Of a stretch of 43,560 nt of DNA, positions 16,052 to 25,427 are shown in pieces. Under the pieces are notes generated by a model that was not told where the DNA came from, searched no databases, and worked only from the letters and a program-made list of their open reading frames with translations. The stretch comes from a virus. Made by a program: the position numbers and the translations under genes. Every line of letters starts with the position of its first letter. Within the stretch, counting starts at the first letter, position 1. The stretch lies in IMG/VR virus record IMGVR_UViG_3300017527_000399, positions 1 to 43,560 of that record. One strand, 5' to 3'.

Positions 16052-16873
16052 ATGGGATTACTAGAAGATATTATCAATAGAGGTCAGCAACAGTATCAGA
16101 ATATGGGGCAAGCACAGCAAGTTACTCCTCAACAAATTATGCCCCAAATTGGGCAGCCACAAACCAAAGAAGAACAAGCTGTCCGAGCAAAGACAAAAGC
16201 TATAGGGAGCCTAACGGGGGATTTCGCAAAAAGCCTCGAAGGTGTCCCTGACGAAACAAAACCTACATTAATACAGGCTTTCATGAAGAACCTCTTAAAA
16301 CCACCAGAGACAGAGAAAACCCCAGAAAAATCCTCAGAGAAACCACAGACTCCATCGGTAATACCTAGTTCTACACCCAAGACTTCGGATGATAAAGACA
16401 CGGATGATAAAGACAATTTCTTAATGCAACTTCTTCTTAGCGCGGGTGTACCTGGTCTAGCGGCGATTATTGGCAGCACTACAGGAAACCAGAATGTATT
16501 AGCAGGTGCGTCAGGTTTATCCCAAGGGTACGCAGGTGGGTACACGGGAGCACAGGAATTGGGAGAAAAACGGGTAGAAAGAGCAGAGAAAAAGACAGAA
16601 AAGGAAGAGAAAGAAGAGAAAGAAAAGCGGGATGATTCATACTCAATAGCCATACAGCTTTCCAAAATGGGTGTTGTAGATAAAGAATTAACACCACAAC
16701 AATTATCTGCACTGGCTGAAGAAGTATATGCCATCAAACACGGGGAGTATGTAGACAAGAACATTGATACCGCAAAAGGAAAATCACCCTACAAGCAATG
16801 GCCCGATGCTTTTCAAGAAGATGGTGTTTGGAAAGTAATGGTTGATGGTAAAAAGTATAGAATTGAGGACTAA
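16052..16873 (+). CDS. Putative internal virion protein 2
   Basis: The 273-residue product has a Gln-rich start (about 10-40), a Pro/Ser/Lys disordered linker (about 85-120), a hydrophobic Gly/Ala stretch (LLLSAGVPGLAAIIGSTTG, about 128-146) that could insert into membranes, then a highly charged Glu/Lys coiled coil (about 170-195). The C terminus (DGVWKVMVDGKKYRIED) looks like a small beta module. No catalytic motif is seen. Position and composition suggest an ejected virion protein. Confidence 0.6.
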   Translation: MGLLEDIINRGQQQYQNMGQAQQVTPQQIMPQIGQPQTKEEQAVRAKTKAIGSLTGDFAKSLEGVPDETKPTLIQAFMKNLLKPPETEKTPEKSSEKPQTPSVIPSSTPKTSDDKDTDDKDNFLMQLLLSAGVPGLAAIIGSTTGNQNVLAGASGLSQGYAGGYTGAQELGEKRVERAEKKTEKEEKEEKEKRDDSYSIAIQLSKMGVVDKELTPQQLSALAEEVYAIKHGEYVDKNIDTAKGKSPYKQWPDAFQEDGVWKVMVDGKKYRIED

Positions 16874-19413
16874 TGCCACGGCTTATTCCAGATAACCCAA
16901 GACTTGTTTTAGATGAACCGAGGCTTGTTCCAGACAAGGATGCTTCCTTTAAGGATATGTCAAAATTTATGAAAGTGATTGACATTATCTCCCGCCCAGG
17001 ATACGCAGTAAAATCCTCTCTCTCGGAACTCGAACAGCAAGTACCCCATCTTACCTTTAAGGGTGGTGTTGGAATAGACCAACCCACGAAACCTTTTGAC
17101 CCAACAGAAATACTGAAAGCGGGCGGCAAGGGTATGTCTGGGAAGGAAAGACTCACAGCGAATGAGTTATTAAGCCGTATCGGTATCCATGGTATTCCAG
17201 GAGCTGGGTTCACCGCAGAAGTGGCATCTGACCCCTTGATGTGGTTTGGTGGTGCTGGATATAAAGCAATTACTAAGGGGGTAGGTAAAGGTGTTAAGAC
17301 TGTTGGTAAAGGAGTGAAGTCTATCCCCATCATAGAAAGAGCATTGGGGATTGTTACAGAAAAAGCCCAACCAGTAACAACCGCACTAAGGAATATGTTT
17401 GTAACGAAGAGTGGGTTCAAGAAATTCAATGACCTCATAGAAACCCATTTAACAAAAAGAGAATATTTGCGTGGTAAGGAATTATTGTATGCCAAGAAAG
17501 TACGTAATATCATACAAAATGTGTCAAGGAAATCTGGTCAGTCTGTAGATGACATTGAGAAACAACTTATCGGGCTTATCGAACAACCTGGTATTGCGCC
17601 ATCTAGTGCTCCTGGTGAATTGCGGGCTCTTGCCAACACAATGAAGAGTCACCTTTCCAATATGCTTACAAAGGAAATGAAGGCGGGTGTACCAATAACC
17701 CATTTGGCAAAAGGGAATCGTGGTATTGAATACTTTCCACGCATTACGGTGCAAGAAGCGAAAAAATACTTAAAACAAGCAAGAGTTGGAAATGCAAAGG
17801 TATGGAATCCACGGTTAGCAAATGCTCTTCAACGTAAGACTATGGATTTTACCCTTGCAGAGTTTAATGATTTTGTGGCTTCACATGGATTAAAAAGTCT
17901 TGGTGGGAGGTCTGTTGAGCAATTCTTTCTTAAGAAACCAGCTGCAGCGCTCTATATTAGAGGGAGTCGGTCTGCAAAAGCGATTACTTCCGCACAGTTC
18001 TTAGATGATGTGGGTCGGCAATTTGGACAAAGACAAGCGCCAAGCTATTGGGAGGAATTACCTAATGCTATTACTCGGTTAAATCCTAGGTTAAGAGGGT
18101 TAAAGTTTGACCCTGAGATAGCAGAGGAAATAGGAAGGACAACTGCCCAATATTTTAACCCAAAAGAAACGGGTGTATTCTTAAAGGGATATGATTTTGT
18201 TCAAAATGCTTGGAAGAAGTGGACACTTGCGCCTTTCCCCAAATACCACCTTAGAAATATGGTTGGGAACCTTTGGAATAATCACTTGGCGGGTGTTCAG
18301 CTTTCCCAATATCCTAGGGCACAAGCCTTACAAATGTACCGAAAGTACGGGAACAAGGGCGGGAAGATGGGGAAGTATGCAATAGCTGAATTGGATAAAA
18401 TTGGAATTTCTCCTCAGCAAGCCGATGATTTTATTCGATGGGCAGAACAAACTGGTGTTCTTGGACAGGGATGGTATGCTGCTGACGTAGAGACAGCCGT
18501 AGAGCAAGCCCTTAAGGGTAGCAAGGGATTAATTGGTCGGGGGATGGCTTTTGGAACGACAATAGAAAACAATGCAAGATTGGCACATTTCCTAGATAGG
18601 CTAGACAAGGGGGATGATATTCTCGGTGCAGCACAGTCTGTAAAGAAATTCCTTTTTGATTACACGGATTTAACAGCTTTTGAAAAACAAGTCGTTAAAC
18701 GATTAATGCCCTTCTACACATGGACACGCAAGAACGTACCTTTACAACTACAACAGATTTGGGAGAAACCCCAGAAGTTCGCACCACTAGGCATACCGTT
18801 ACGTCAGAGAGACCCAAAAGATTTATTACGTCTCAAGTATTCTTCTCCGCAACTATATGAACGATTACCAATAGAACTACAACGCGATATAGATACTGTG
18901 ACGTATATACCGTTAGAAGGCCTTCTCCCCGCAGGTGATTTGGCTAAAATGGTTCGCCCACAGGAGATGTTTCTTGAACTTATAACCCCTTATTTACGTG
19001 CACCCATTGAGTTAAGAATGAATAAAAGTTTCTATTTTGAAAGCGAGATACAACGATACGATAATCAAACTCAAGAACTTTTACGAATGGATATCCCTGT
19101 TAAATTAAAATACACCCTTACCACTGTATTGCCACAAGCAAGGATGTTAAATGAATTAAATAAACTCGTTAAAAAACAGGTCAGAAAAGAAAAACTCACT
19201 GTGGGGGAGCAGGCCTTTGCACAATCTTTATCGTCTGTTTACAAGATGAATTTAAACGATTTAAAAGTCAGAGCAGTTAAAAGAATTAAAAGAAAGATTA
19301 GCGATTTAAAACGCGGTGCATATTGGGCAAAAGTTTATGATAGGAAACAGGAATTAAAACGTATAGAGCAAACCATTAAAGAAGTTGCAAAAGAAATTGG
19401 TGAGGTAAGATGA
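16873..19413 (+). CDS. Large internal virion protein, polyvalent-protein-like
   Basis: At 846 residues this is the second largest product. After a repeated N-terminal PRLVxD motif (residues 2-21), it is mainly helical. The segment KKFLFDYTDLTAFEKQVVKR followed by LMPFYTWTRKNVPLQ matches a motif I associate with large polyvalent/internal virion proteins of podoviruses. No lytic transglycosylase motif was recognised. A TAATG overlap ties it to the preceding gene and an ATGA overlap to the next. Leucine codon choice seems to change near 18.7 kb. Confidence 0.68.
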   Translation: MPRLIPDNPRLVLDEPRLVPDKDASFKDMSKFMKVIDIISRPGYAVKSSLSELEQQVPHLTFKGGVGIDQPTKPFDPTEILKAGGKGMSGKERLTANELLSRIGIHGIPGAGFTAEVASDPLMWFGGAGYKAITKGVGKGVKTVGKGVKSIPIIERALGIVTEKAQPVTTALRNMFVTKSGFKKFNDLIETHLTKREYLRGKELLYAKKVRNIIQNVSRKSGQSVDDIEKQLIGLIEQPGIAPSSAPGELRALANTMKSHLSNMLTKEMKAGVPITHLAKGNRGIEYFPRITVQEAKKYLKQARVGNAKVWNPRLANALQRKTMDFTLAEFNDFVASHGLKSLGGRSVEQFFLKKPAAALYIRGSRSAKAITSAQFLDDVGRQFGQRQAPSYWEELPNAITRLNPRLRGLKFDPEIAEEIGRTTAQYFNPKETGVFLKGYDFVQNAWKKWTLAPFPKYHLRNMVGNLWNNHLAGVQLSQYPRAQALQMYRKYGNKGGKMGKYAIAELDKIGISPQQADDFIRWAEQTGVLGQGWYAADVETAVEQALKGSKGLIGRGMAFGTTIENNARLAHFLDRLDKGDDILGAAQSVKKFLFDYTDLTAFEKQVVKRLMPFYTWTRKNVPLQLQQIWEKPQKFAPLGIPLRQRDPKDLLRLKYSSPQLYERLPIELQRDIDTVTYIPLEGLLPAGDLAKMVRPQEMFLELITPYLRAPIELRMNKSFYFESEIQRYDNQTQELLRMDIPVKLKYTLTTVLPQARMLNELNKLVKKQVRKEKLTVGEQAFAQSLSSVYKMNLNDLKVRAVKRIKRKISDLKRGAYWAKVYDRKQELKRIEQTIKEVAKEIGEVR

Positions 19414-19733
19414 GCCTAGATAAAAAAAGAGGAGAAACACCCGTCAATATAACTCCTCCTGACACGATTGGAGACGGGTCAAAAGACGTGACTAGTGCGG
19501 GAACAGCAGAACAATTAACCACTACAGACACGCCTTGCAGGTTAATCAATATTTTCGCAAAAGCGGGTAATACAGGTAACGTGTTTATAGGGGGGAGTAC
19601 GGTAAGTTCCGCAAGGGGGATGGTATTAGAGCAAGCAAGAAGTACGGATTGGTTCCCGATAGATAACGTTAATAAAGTATATGTGGATGCAGCTAATTCG
19701 AACGATGGGGTACAATACTGCTATGTGGTATAA
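19410..19733 (+). CDS. Small structural protein
   Basis: This 107-residue beta-rich protein contains VTSAGTAEQLTTTDTPCRLI and NTGNVFIGGSTVSSARG, a pattern familiar from small phage virion proteins that present a compact beta domain; the exact role is unknown. There is no signal peptide. The start overlaps the previous stop as ATGA, and the stop overlaps the tailspike start by 11 nt. Confidence 0.65.
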   Translation: MSLDKKRGETPVNITPPDTIGDGSKDVTSAGTAEQLTTTDTPCRLINIFAKAGNTGNVFIGGSTVSSARGMVLEQARSTDWFPIDNVNKVYVDAANSNDGVQYCYVV

Positions 19734-22227
19734 ACTCTTATTTATTTTCTTTTTAATGGTTTCATCGTCTTACGCTGCCTTACCACCGACAAGGATCTTA
19801 GATGAAGGTGTTGATAAAGGTGTGTTCTTCAAGCTCGACTGTACGGGTGCGGGTGTGGAGTGTACCCAATCAGGAATAACAGGAACTATGACTGTAAGCG
19901 GTGGAGGTGCTGTTCCACAGCAAGCAGTAGTCGTAGCAAAGGCTGATGGTGATTTTGCCACTATTCAAGCTGCGATAGATGATATTACAGACAATGCTAC
20001 TGGCAAGAGATATGTGATCTTAATTTATCCGGGTACATATACCGAAAATATTACTATGGAAGATTTTGTATCTCTCCAAGGCGTGGGTAAGCGTAGTAAT
20101 GTCATCATAGACGGTACTGTTACTTTTGCTTCTGATGCAGGAGATAATGCAGGAATAGAAAACTTAAAGGTTGCGGAAACTACAACTACTTCAGGACTTG
20201 ATTTAATAACTTCTCCTAGCTCTACTGGACAACACGCTATCAGAGAATGTACTCTACAACTAATCAATACAGACAATGGCGATGTAGGTTCTTTAATAGA
20301 TGATGATGGTGGTACATTGAGAATACTCAGAAGTAAACTTATCTATAACTTCGGTGGTACTAACGCAGGGGCAGCTACACATCCTATCATAGATTTAGCT
20401 GGTACACTTGCTTATAGCATTGTTGATACCGAGATTGTGGTGGATATAGATGATGTCGATGACCTTGTAAATGTATTTCATATAACTTCTACTGATACGG
20501 GAGAAAAATCTATCCGTAACAACAGAATAGAAGCGGATATGGAAAATGCCGATTATGCTGGTACTCTAAAGATATTCAACCTGATAGGCGAGGCAGCAAT
20601 AGATTTTCATATCACAGGTAATCATATTCATGGGAAGGCTTCAGGTGGTGGTACACCAGCAGGTAATGGGTATGCCTATTATCTTGATTCAAATGGGAAT
20701 ACGTCAACTCTATCTTCTGCTCACAACGATATAATTATAGAGAAGTTTGGGACTAAAGATTATTCTTTCTTTGCTGATACAGGGGATACAATAGGAAGTC
20801 ACTTTGATGATGTAGTAGCTGCTGATGAAATACAAAGTGGCATAGTAAATACCATATCCTCATTCGTTGATGGTGAATTGAGTATCCGAACAGGTAGTGC
20901 TGCTGACCCTACTGTTCACTTCAAGACTACTAACTCCGCCAATGAGGTAAACTTCTCTTTAGATGAGAGTGCCGCAGATGACATACTGGTTATAACAGGA
21001 CAGACTGCTTCGCAAGATACAGAACTTCACTTTAAGGCACAAGATGGGGAGAACGCTGTATTAAAGATGTTTAGTGGTTCTAATTCTGGGCAAATAAAGT
21101 ATGGTTCAAACGATGAATTGACTATAAAGAATAATAAACAAGATGAGAATATGAACTTTATAATTGATGATGGTGGAGTGGATAAGACAATTACTTGGGA
21201 TGCTACTAATGATACATTAGAACACTCCGCAGGGACATTTAACTTTGATGATGATGCGCTAACGACTACAGCAGGAATAACAGGATTGACAGTAACAGCG
21301 ACAACTACGGTGACAGGAGAACAACTTACATCTACAGATGATGCTAGTATAGCTGATTGGCTAGATATAGGTGGGCCAACACCTGCTTCTGCTCTACATG
21401 TTTATGATGCAGGCGGTGGGCCTACTGGTGGTCTTATAGCTACATTTGGGGTAGGTACAGGAAATGTTTATGTAACAACTTCAACAGCGAGTGATGCCGA
21501 GCAATATATCTATGGTTGTGATTCAGGAGGGGATTGTTTTACGGGCGCATTATCTAATGATGACCTTCATATAAGGGCTAATAACTCAAATAAGATGCTC
21601 GTTCAAACAAGCGGCAGGGTAGCAATAAATGCCGACCCGTCAGAAGCAACATTATACATCGAATCTTTAGCGACAAATGTTGAAGCGTTGAGAATCGGGT
21701 TAGCGGCGAGTCAGACAGCAAATGGAATCGCTGTTGTTAATTCAGCCGATGGGTATTTGTTTCAGGTAGATGATGACGGTACAGTTACCTCCGCAGCAGG
21801 ACTTATATCAACAGGGCTACTTGTTTCTGCCCAGATGCAGGACTCCTCTCTTACAAACTGCGATACCGTGTATACGGACAGCACCGGGATTTTACGGTGT
21901 AGAACAGTCGAGTCAAGGGAAAAATGTGTTACCTTAGAAACACCTGTTTCCGCAGATGATAACATTCCGTTTTGGCATCCGCATGACACGATAACGATTA
22001 CCGATGTTTACTGTGAGGTAGACGGCGGGACTTCCGCTGACTTAGTTATCTCTGATGGTACAAACGTTTTAGAATCTATCACCTGTGATGAAGACGGTGC
22101 GGCGGATGACGGATCGATAGCGAACGGAGTATTTATCGCAGACGAGAGAATGGAATTTGATTTGACAGTAACAGGGTCAGTAAACTGGCTGAATTTTTGT
22201 ATAACCTATACAGTAGATGTAGATTAA
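19723..22227 (+). CDS. Tailspike-like protein, pectin-lyase fold, exported
   Basis: The start is ATG 19723 (834 residues), because MWYKLLFIFFLMVSSSYA is a signal peptide; the open frame reaches back to 19681. The mature protein shows a right-handed beta-helix region (about 55-370), including FATIQAAIDDI and YVILIYPGTYTENITM, as in pectin-lyase-fold tailspikes that bind or degrade surface polysaccharide. Middle repeats are fibre-like, and the last 130 residues hold a Cys-containing beta domain (about five Cys). No catalytic triad could be assigned by eye. It is probably the main receptor-recognition spike. Confidence 0.8.
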   Translation: MWYKLLFIFFLMVSSSYAALPPTRILDEGVDKGVFFKLDCTGAGVECTQSGITGTMTVSGGGAVPQQAVVVAKADGDFATIQAAIDDITDNATGKRYVILIYPGTYTENITMEDFVSLQGVGKRSNVIIDGTVTFASDAGDNAGIENLKVAETTTTSGLDLITSPSSTGQHAIRECTLQLINTDNGDVGSLIDDDGGTLRILRSKLIYNFGGTNAGAATHPIIDLAGTLAYSIVDTEIVVDIDDVDDLVNVFHITSTDTGEKSIRNNRIEADMENADYAGTLKIFNLIGEAAIDFHITGNHIHGKASGGGTPAGNGYAYYLDSNGNTSTLSSAHNDIIIEKFGTKDYSFFADTGDTIGSHFDDVVAADEIQSGIVNTISSFVDGELSIRTGSAADPTVHFKTTNSANEVNFSLDESAADDILVITGQTASQDTELHFKAQDGENAVLKMFSGSNSGQIKYGSNDELTIKNNKQDENMNFIIDDGGVDKTITWDATNDTLEHSAGTFNFDDDALTTTAGITGLTVTATTTVTGEQLTSTDDASIADWLDIGGPTPASALHVYDAGGGPTGGLIATFGVGTGNVYVTTSTASDAEQYIYGCDSGGDCFTGALSNDDLHIRANNSNKMLVQTSGRVAINADPSEATLYIESLATNVEALRIGLAASQTANGIAVVNSADGYLFQVDDDGTVTSAAGLISTGLLVSAQMQDSSLTNCDTVYTDSTGILRCRTVESREKCVTLETPVSADDNIPFWHPHDTITITDVYCEVDGGTSADLVISDGTNVLESITCDEDGAADDGSIANGVFIADERMEFDLTVTGSVNWLNFCITYTVDVD

Positions 22228-22236
22228 GGAGGAAAG

Positions 22237-22608
22237 ATGAGAGGTTTAATTATCGGGTTAGTTCTGTTCGGGTTGGTGACATTTTCTTTTGCCGAGGAGT
22301 ATACGGGGAAAGCAGAAAATATTACGGCTACGGAACGAGGGGTTTCGATAGAGATTGTTATTGTGGACTCTAGGGGTCAAGAAGTCTACCGAAGACAGAC
22401 CAATATCTCCACAGGAACAAAGACACCCGAAGAGACAGAGGACGCTATTAAAAACATCGTAGAACGAACCACTCAAGAAGTCTATGCCCATATTGAAGGC
22501 GGGAAAGCCGTTGAGGCGAATAAGACCGAATTAGAGGCGTTTAGCTATAAGTGCAAGGTTTATGTTGCCCCCGACTTGAGACCAGTAACGAGGGATACAC
22601 GTGACTAA
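22237..22608 (+). CDS. Exported small protein
   Basis: The 123-residue product has a signal peptide (MRGLIIGLVLFGLVTFSFA, cleavage near residue 19). The mature part is a beta/alpha mix with VSIEIVIVDSRGQEVYRRQT and a helix ETEDAIKNIVERTTQEVYAH. It is not recognised. AAGGAGGAAAG precedes the start. It lies between the tailspike and lectin genes and may be a fibre-associated factor. Confidence 0.68.
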   Translation: MRGLIIGLVLFGLVTFSFAEEYTGKAENITATERGVSIEIVIVDSRGQEVYRRQTNISTGTKTPEETEDAIKNIVERTTQEVYAHIEGGKAVEANKTELEAFSYKCKVYVAPDLRPVTRDTRD

Positions 22609-23431
22609 TTTGGTTAAAGCAACACTGGTTATTTTCTTATCTTTAATTCTTTCTGCGTATAACTACTGTTTAGATTCCAGGTGTGTCGGGTGCTGGTACA
22701 TGGAATCTTCCGCAACGGAGACGGACGAATCAGGGAATAACGAAACGTTAAGTGAATCGGCGGGTGACGATATCCCTGCGTCCGCTACAAAGAAGTTTGG
22801 GACATATTCAAGGGATTGGGAGAACTCAGGCGGGGAAAACGAGTACCTTTACCATGCAGATGGCGGTTCAACCGATTTAAACGGCGCAAACCAAGATATA
22901 GTTATTTTAACATGGGTAAGGGTTGAAACAGACAATGGAGCGATTAACGATTTAGTCAGTAAGTACGATTACGGTGATGGGAATAAGCAGTTTGATTTAC
23001 GAGCAGATATGTCTGATGACACCTTTATGTTTCGGCTAAGCAATGATGGCAGTTCTAATAACGATGTCTATGGTGAAGCGGTAGTAACAGCGGGGACATG
23101 GGTACATTTAGTCGGATATTACGATGACAGCGGAAGTGATTTAACCTGTTACTATGACAACACAGAGTGTGGTAGTCCCGCGTCTTATACAGGGGGGATG
23201 TATGATGGGAACGAAATCTTCTCCGTAGGGATGTATTGGAACAGCGGAACTGCGGCACGACCCTATGACGGGTTGATGGACGACATTGCGGTGTTTGATG
23301 AAGCAATAACAACCGTAGAGTTGGGGGATATCTATAATTACGGGTTAAAAGGACGGGATAGGAGAATAATTGTTGTTCGTCAGGCTGAAGCAACAAGACT
23401 CTGGAAGAAAATCTTTAAATATTACCAGTAG
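22601..23431 (+). CDS. LamG/concanavalin A-like lectin, exported
   Basis: The 276-residue product begins at GTG 22601, overlapping the previous stop by 8 nt, with a hydrophobic leader (LVKATLVIFLSLILSAY). The body is a LamG-type jelly-roll: DIVILTWVRVETD, then GTWVHLVGYYDDSGSDLTCY, ending in PYDGLMDDIAVFDEAITTVE, the characteristic last strands. LamG domains bind sugars or proteins. It is a likely virion adhesin or fibre tip. Cys residues in the leader region and at CYYDNTEC may pair. Confidence 0.78.
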   Translation: MTNLVKATLVIFLSLILSAYNYCLDSRCVGCWYMESSATETDESGNNETLSESAGDDIPASATKKFGTYSRDWENSGGENEYLYHADGGSTDLNGANQDIVILTWVRVETDNGAINDLVSKYDYGDGNKQFDLRADMSDDTFMFRLSNDGSSNNDVYGEAVVTAGTWVHLVGYYDDSGSDLTCYYDNTECGSPASYTGGMYDGNEIFSVGMYWNSGTAARPYDGLMDDIAVFDEAITTVELGDIYNYGLKGRDRRIIVVRQAEATRLWKKIFKYYQ

Positions 23432-23440
23432 GAGATGAGA

Positions 23441-23725
23441 ATGAAAAGAATATTATATCTTGGATTAGTATTAACCTTTTTTACCACAGCTGTCTATGCG
23501 GGGGAGATAACCATTACCATCCCCACAGCGATTCAAGCGGACGTTATCACAGCGGTATGTACTAGGGCGGGAGTTGAAGTTTCCGCAGCAAACGCTAAAG
23601 CTATTATTCGTTCTTTCATACGTGAGACGTATAAAGCATGGAAAGTAGATACTGACGCAACGAGTTATAAAGCTGCTGTTGAAAGTGATGCAGATACAGC
23701 GTCAACCACTGTGACGGTGGAATAA
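23441..23725 (+). CDS. Exported small protein
   Basis: The start at 23441 rather than 23435 gives correct spacing from GGAG. The 94 residues comprise a signal peptide (MKRILYLGLVLTFFTTAVYA) and a mature part, ITITIPTAIQADVITAVC, then a helix (AKAIIRSFIRETYKAW). Cytoplasmic proteins with a similar ITITIP...YKAW layout occur in other phages, from general memory, so the signal peptide may be an added module. Role unknown. Confidence 0.65.
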   Translation: MKRILYLGLVLTFFTTAVYAGEITITIPTAIQADVITAVCTRAGVEVSAANAKAIIRSFIRETYKAWKVDTDATSYKAAVESDADTASTTVTVE

Positions 23726-23726
23726 A

Positions 23727-24065
23727 ATGTATAAATACAACGCCTATGTAAAGAAAGTCCTTGATGGGGATACCTGTGATGTAAATATCGATTTAGGGTT
23801 TGATATCCATATAAACCAGCGGTTACGGTTTTTCGCGATTGACTGCCCGGAAAGCAGGACGAGGGATAAAGAGGAGAAGAAACATGGATTAATGGCTAAA
23901 GAATACACTAAAAACGCTATTGAAGGGAAGGATATATTAATCGAAACAAACGAGAAAGGTAAATTCGGTAGGTATTTAGCTACCATTTATTATAAAGGAA
24001 AAAACCTAAACAAAGAGCTTATCGCAAAGAATCTAGCCAAGCCTTACTTTGGAGGAAAACGATGA
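23727..24065 (+). CDS. Staphylococcal-nuclease-family protein
   Basis: The 112-residue product is a compact SNase domain: VLDGDTCDVNIDLGF (11-25), RLRFFAIDCPESR (32-44) and GKFGRYLATIYYKGK (78-92). The catalytic set of the family (Arg35, Glu43, Arg87) matches R34, E42 and R82 here. Such enzymes cut single- and double-stranded DNA/RNA with Ca2+. It lacks a signal peptide although its neighbours have one. Possible roles are host DNA breakdown or DNA clearance. Confidence 0.85.
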   Translation: MYKYNAYVKKVLDGDTCDVNIDLGFDIHINQRLRFFAIDCPESRTRDKEEKKHGLMAKEYTKNAIEGKDILIETNEKGKFGRYLATIYYKGKNLNKELIAKNLAKPYFGGKR

Positions 24066-24310
24066 AAGCAATATTAATTCTTTTACTTCTACCCACGTTA
24101 GTTTTTGCTGGTCAGGACAGAAGAATCAGTGATGGGGATTCTCATGTGCTCGATATAACTTCTGGCGGAGAACTAAAGATAAGCTTTACCAACGGGGCGA
24201 TTATTAACACGTCGGGAGCGAAAGACCGCAGGCTTTCTGATGATGATGGAGATGTTTTAGATATAAATAGCAATGGAACAGTAACGATAAAGTTTGGGAC
24301 ACCAACCTAG
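24062..24310 (+). CDS. Exported protein with repeated RRxSDxDG module
   Basis: The 82-residue product has a signal peptide (MKAILILLLLPTLVFA) followed by two copies of a 30-residue module: DRRISDGDSHVLDI and DRRLSDDDGDVLDIN. The same module opens the next gene after its own signal peptide. The acidic SDDDGD strings might bind Ca2+, but this is unproven. It probably arose by duplication from the next gene. Confidence 0.68.
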   Translation: MKAILILLLLPTLVFAGQDRRISDGDSHVLDITSGGELKISFTNGAIINTSGAKDRRLSDDDGDVLDINSNGTVTIKFGTPT

Positions 24311-24318
24311 GAGGAAAA

Positions 24319-25413
24319 ATGAAAAAATTATTAATCTTATGTATCCTCCTTTTATCCACCACGCTCGTATTTGCTGCAGGAGCCAAAGATAGAAGGATTA
24401 GTGATGATGACGGAGATGTTTTAAATATTAACTCTGATGGTACGTTACCTGTTTCAATAAGTGGCGATGTTACCTTAGAAAACGGAGAGTTAATCGACAA
24501 CTCCACTGATGGCACGATATGTTTACAAGGAGCAGGTGGGACAAATAACGAGGATATATGTTTTGGTTTAGAGTCAATATCTAACGAGATAGTATTAGAT
24601 TCTAATACTAGTGCAACAAGAATAAACTCTGATTTTACAATGCGATTTTCAGACAACATAGCGGCTCAGTGGGGTGGTGGTTCTGATGCTCTAATGCTAT
24701 GGACTGATGTTGGGAATGATAATTTACAATTAGCTATAGGCGTTGGGTCTGCTGCCGATAGTGGTTATTTTAGTCTTATGGAATATGCAGACAGAACAGC
24801 CGCCAACCGTTCCCCTTCAGGCACATCTGCTAATCCTGTATTAAGGGTCTATTCGAGTGATGCGACGGAAGCGAATGACTATATTGAGATGTATCATGAC
24901 CAAGGAAAAGGTATTATTACTGTTGGAACAGGATCAGTGACCTTAAATGCTAACAGTAATGGAAAAATAATATTTCAAGACGGAGGTTCTAGCTTATTTA
25001 ATGTTGTAACAGATGCAGCAGGCGATCAATCTATGTTTGCAACAGAAGATGTTGGTGGAAATCAAATCATTATAACAAATGACGGTAATTCAACTAAAGA
25101 CCACGACCATGCTACCCAAACCAATCCAACAGTTTACATTCAATCAGATACCGACCCAGATACTGATAATCAGCAATGGGGAAGTCTTTCACATGACCAG
25201 ACAGATTTTATCATAACAGGGGATGCGGGAGATACTAAAATAACCGATAACCTTGTTGTAACAGGATTAATTGTTACTGCTCCCTACTCGGGTGACCCTT
25301 GTACCGCAGCTAGAGAAGGAGCTATCTTCTGGAATACGTCAGCGAATGAACTTTGTGTTTGTGATGGGACTAATGATGTAAGAATTAAGGATGCTTCAAC
25401 CGCATGCTATTAA
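24319..25413 (+). CDS. Exported fibre-like protein
   Basis: This 364-residue protein has a signal peptide (MKKLLILCILLLSTTLVFA) and one KDRRISDDDGDVLNINSDGT module. A long Ser/Thr/Asn/Asp-rich beta region follows (about 60-310), similar in composition to the middle of the tailspike. The C terminus has four Cys (DPCTAAREGAIFWN, LCVCDGTNDV and a terminal CY). Domains of that last type are found in secreted or fibre proteins. It is probably a second fibre or spike arm. Confidence 0.72.
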   Translation: MKKLLILCILLLSTTLVFAAGAKDRRISDDDGDVLNINSDGTLPVSISGDVTLENGELIDNSTDGTICLQGAGGTNNEDICFGLESISNEIVLDSNTSATRINSDFTMRFSDNIAAQWGGGSDALMLWTDVGNDNLQLAIGVGSAADSGYFSLMEYADRTAANRSPSGTSANPVLRVYSSDATEANDYIEMYHDQGKGIITVGTGSVTLNANSNGKIIFQDGGSSLFNVVTDAAGDQSMFATEDVGGNQIIITNDGNSTKDHDHATQTNPTVYIQSDTDPDTDNQQWGSLSHDQTDFIITGDAGDTKITDNLVVTGLIVTAPYSGDPCTAAREGAIFWNTSANELCVCDGTNDVRIKDASTACY

Positions 25414-25427
25414 AAAGGAGGAGAAAA

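Noticed and set aside
16129-16764. Minus-strand open frame of 211 codons
   Set aside because: Ser/Phe-rich antisense of the Lys/Glu coiled coil on the plus strand; no ribosome site and it opposes a well-placed gene.
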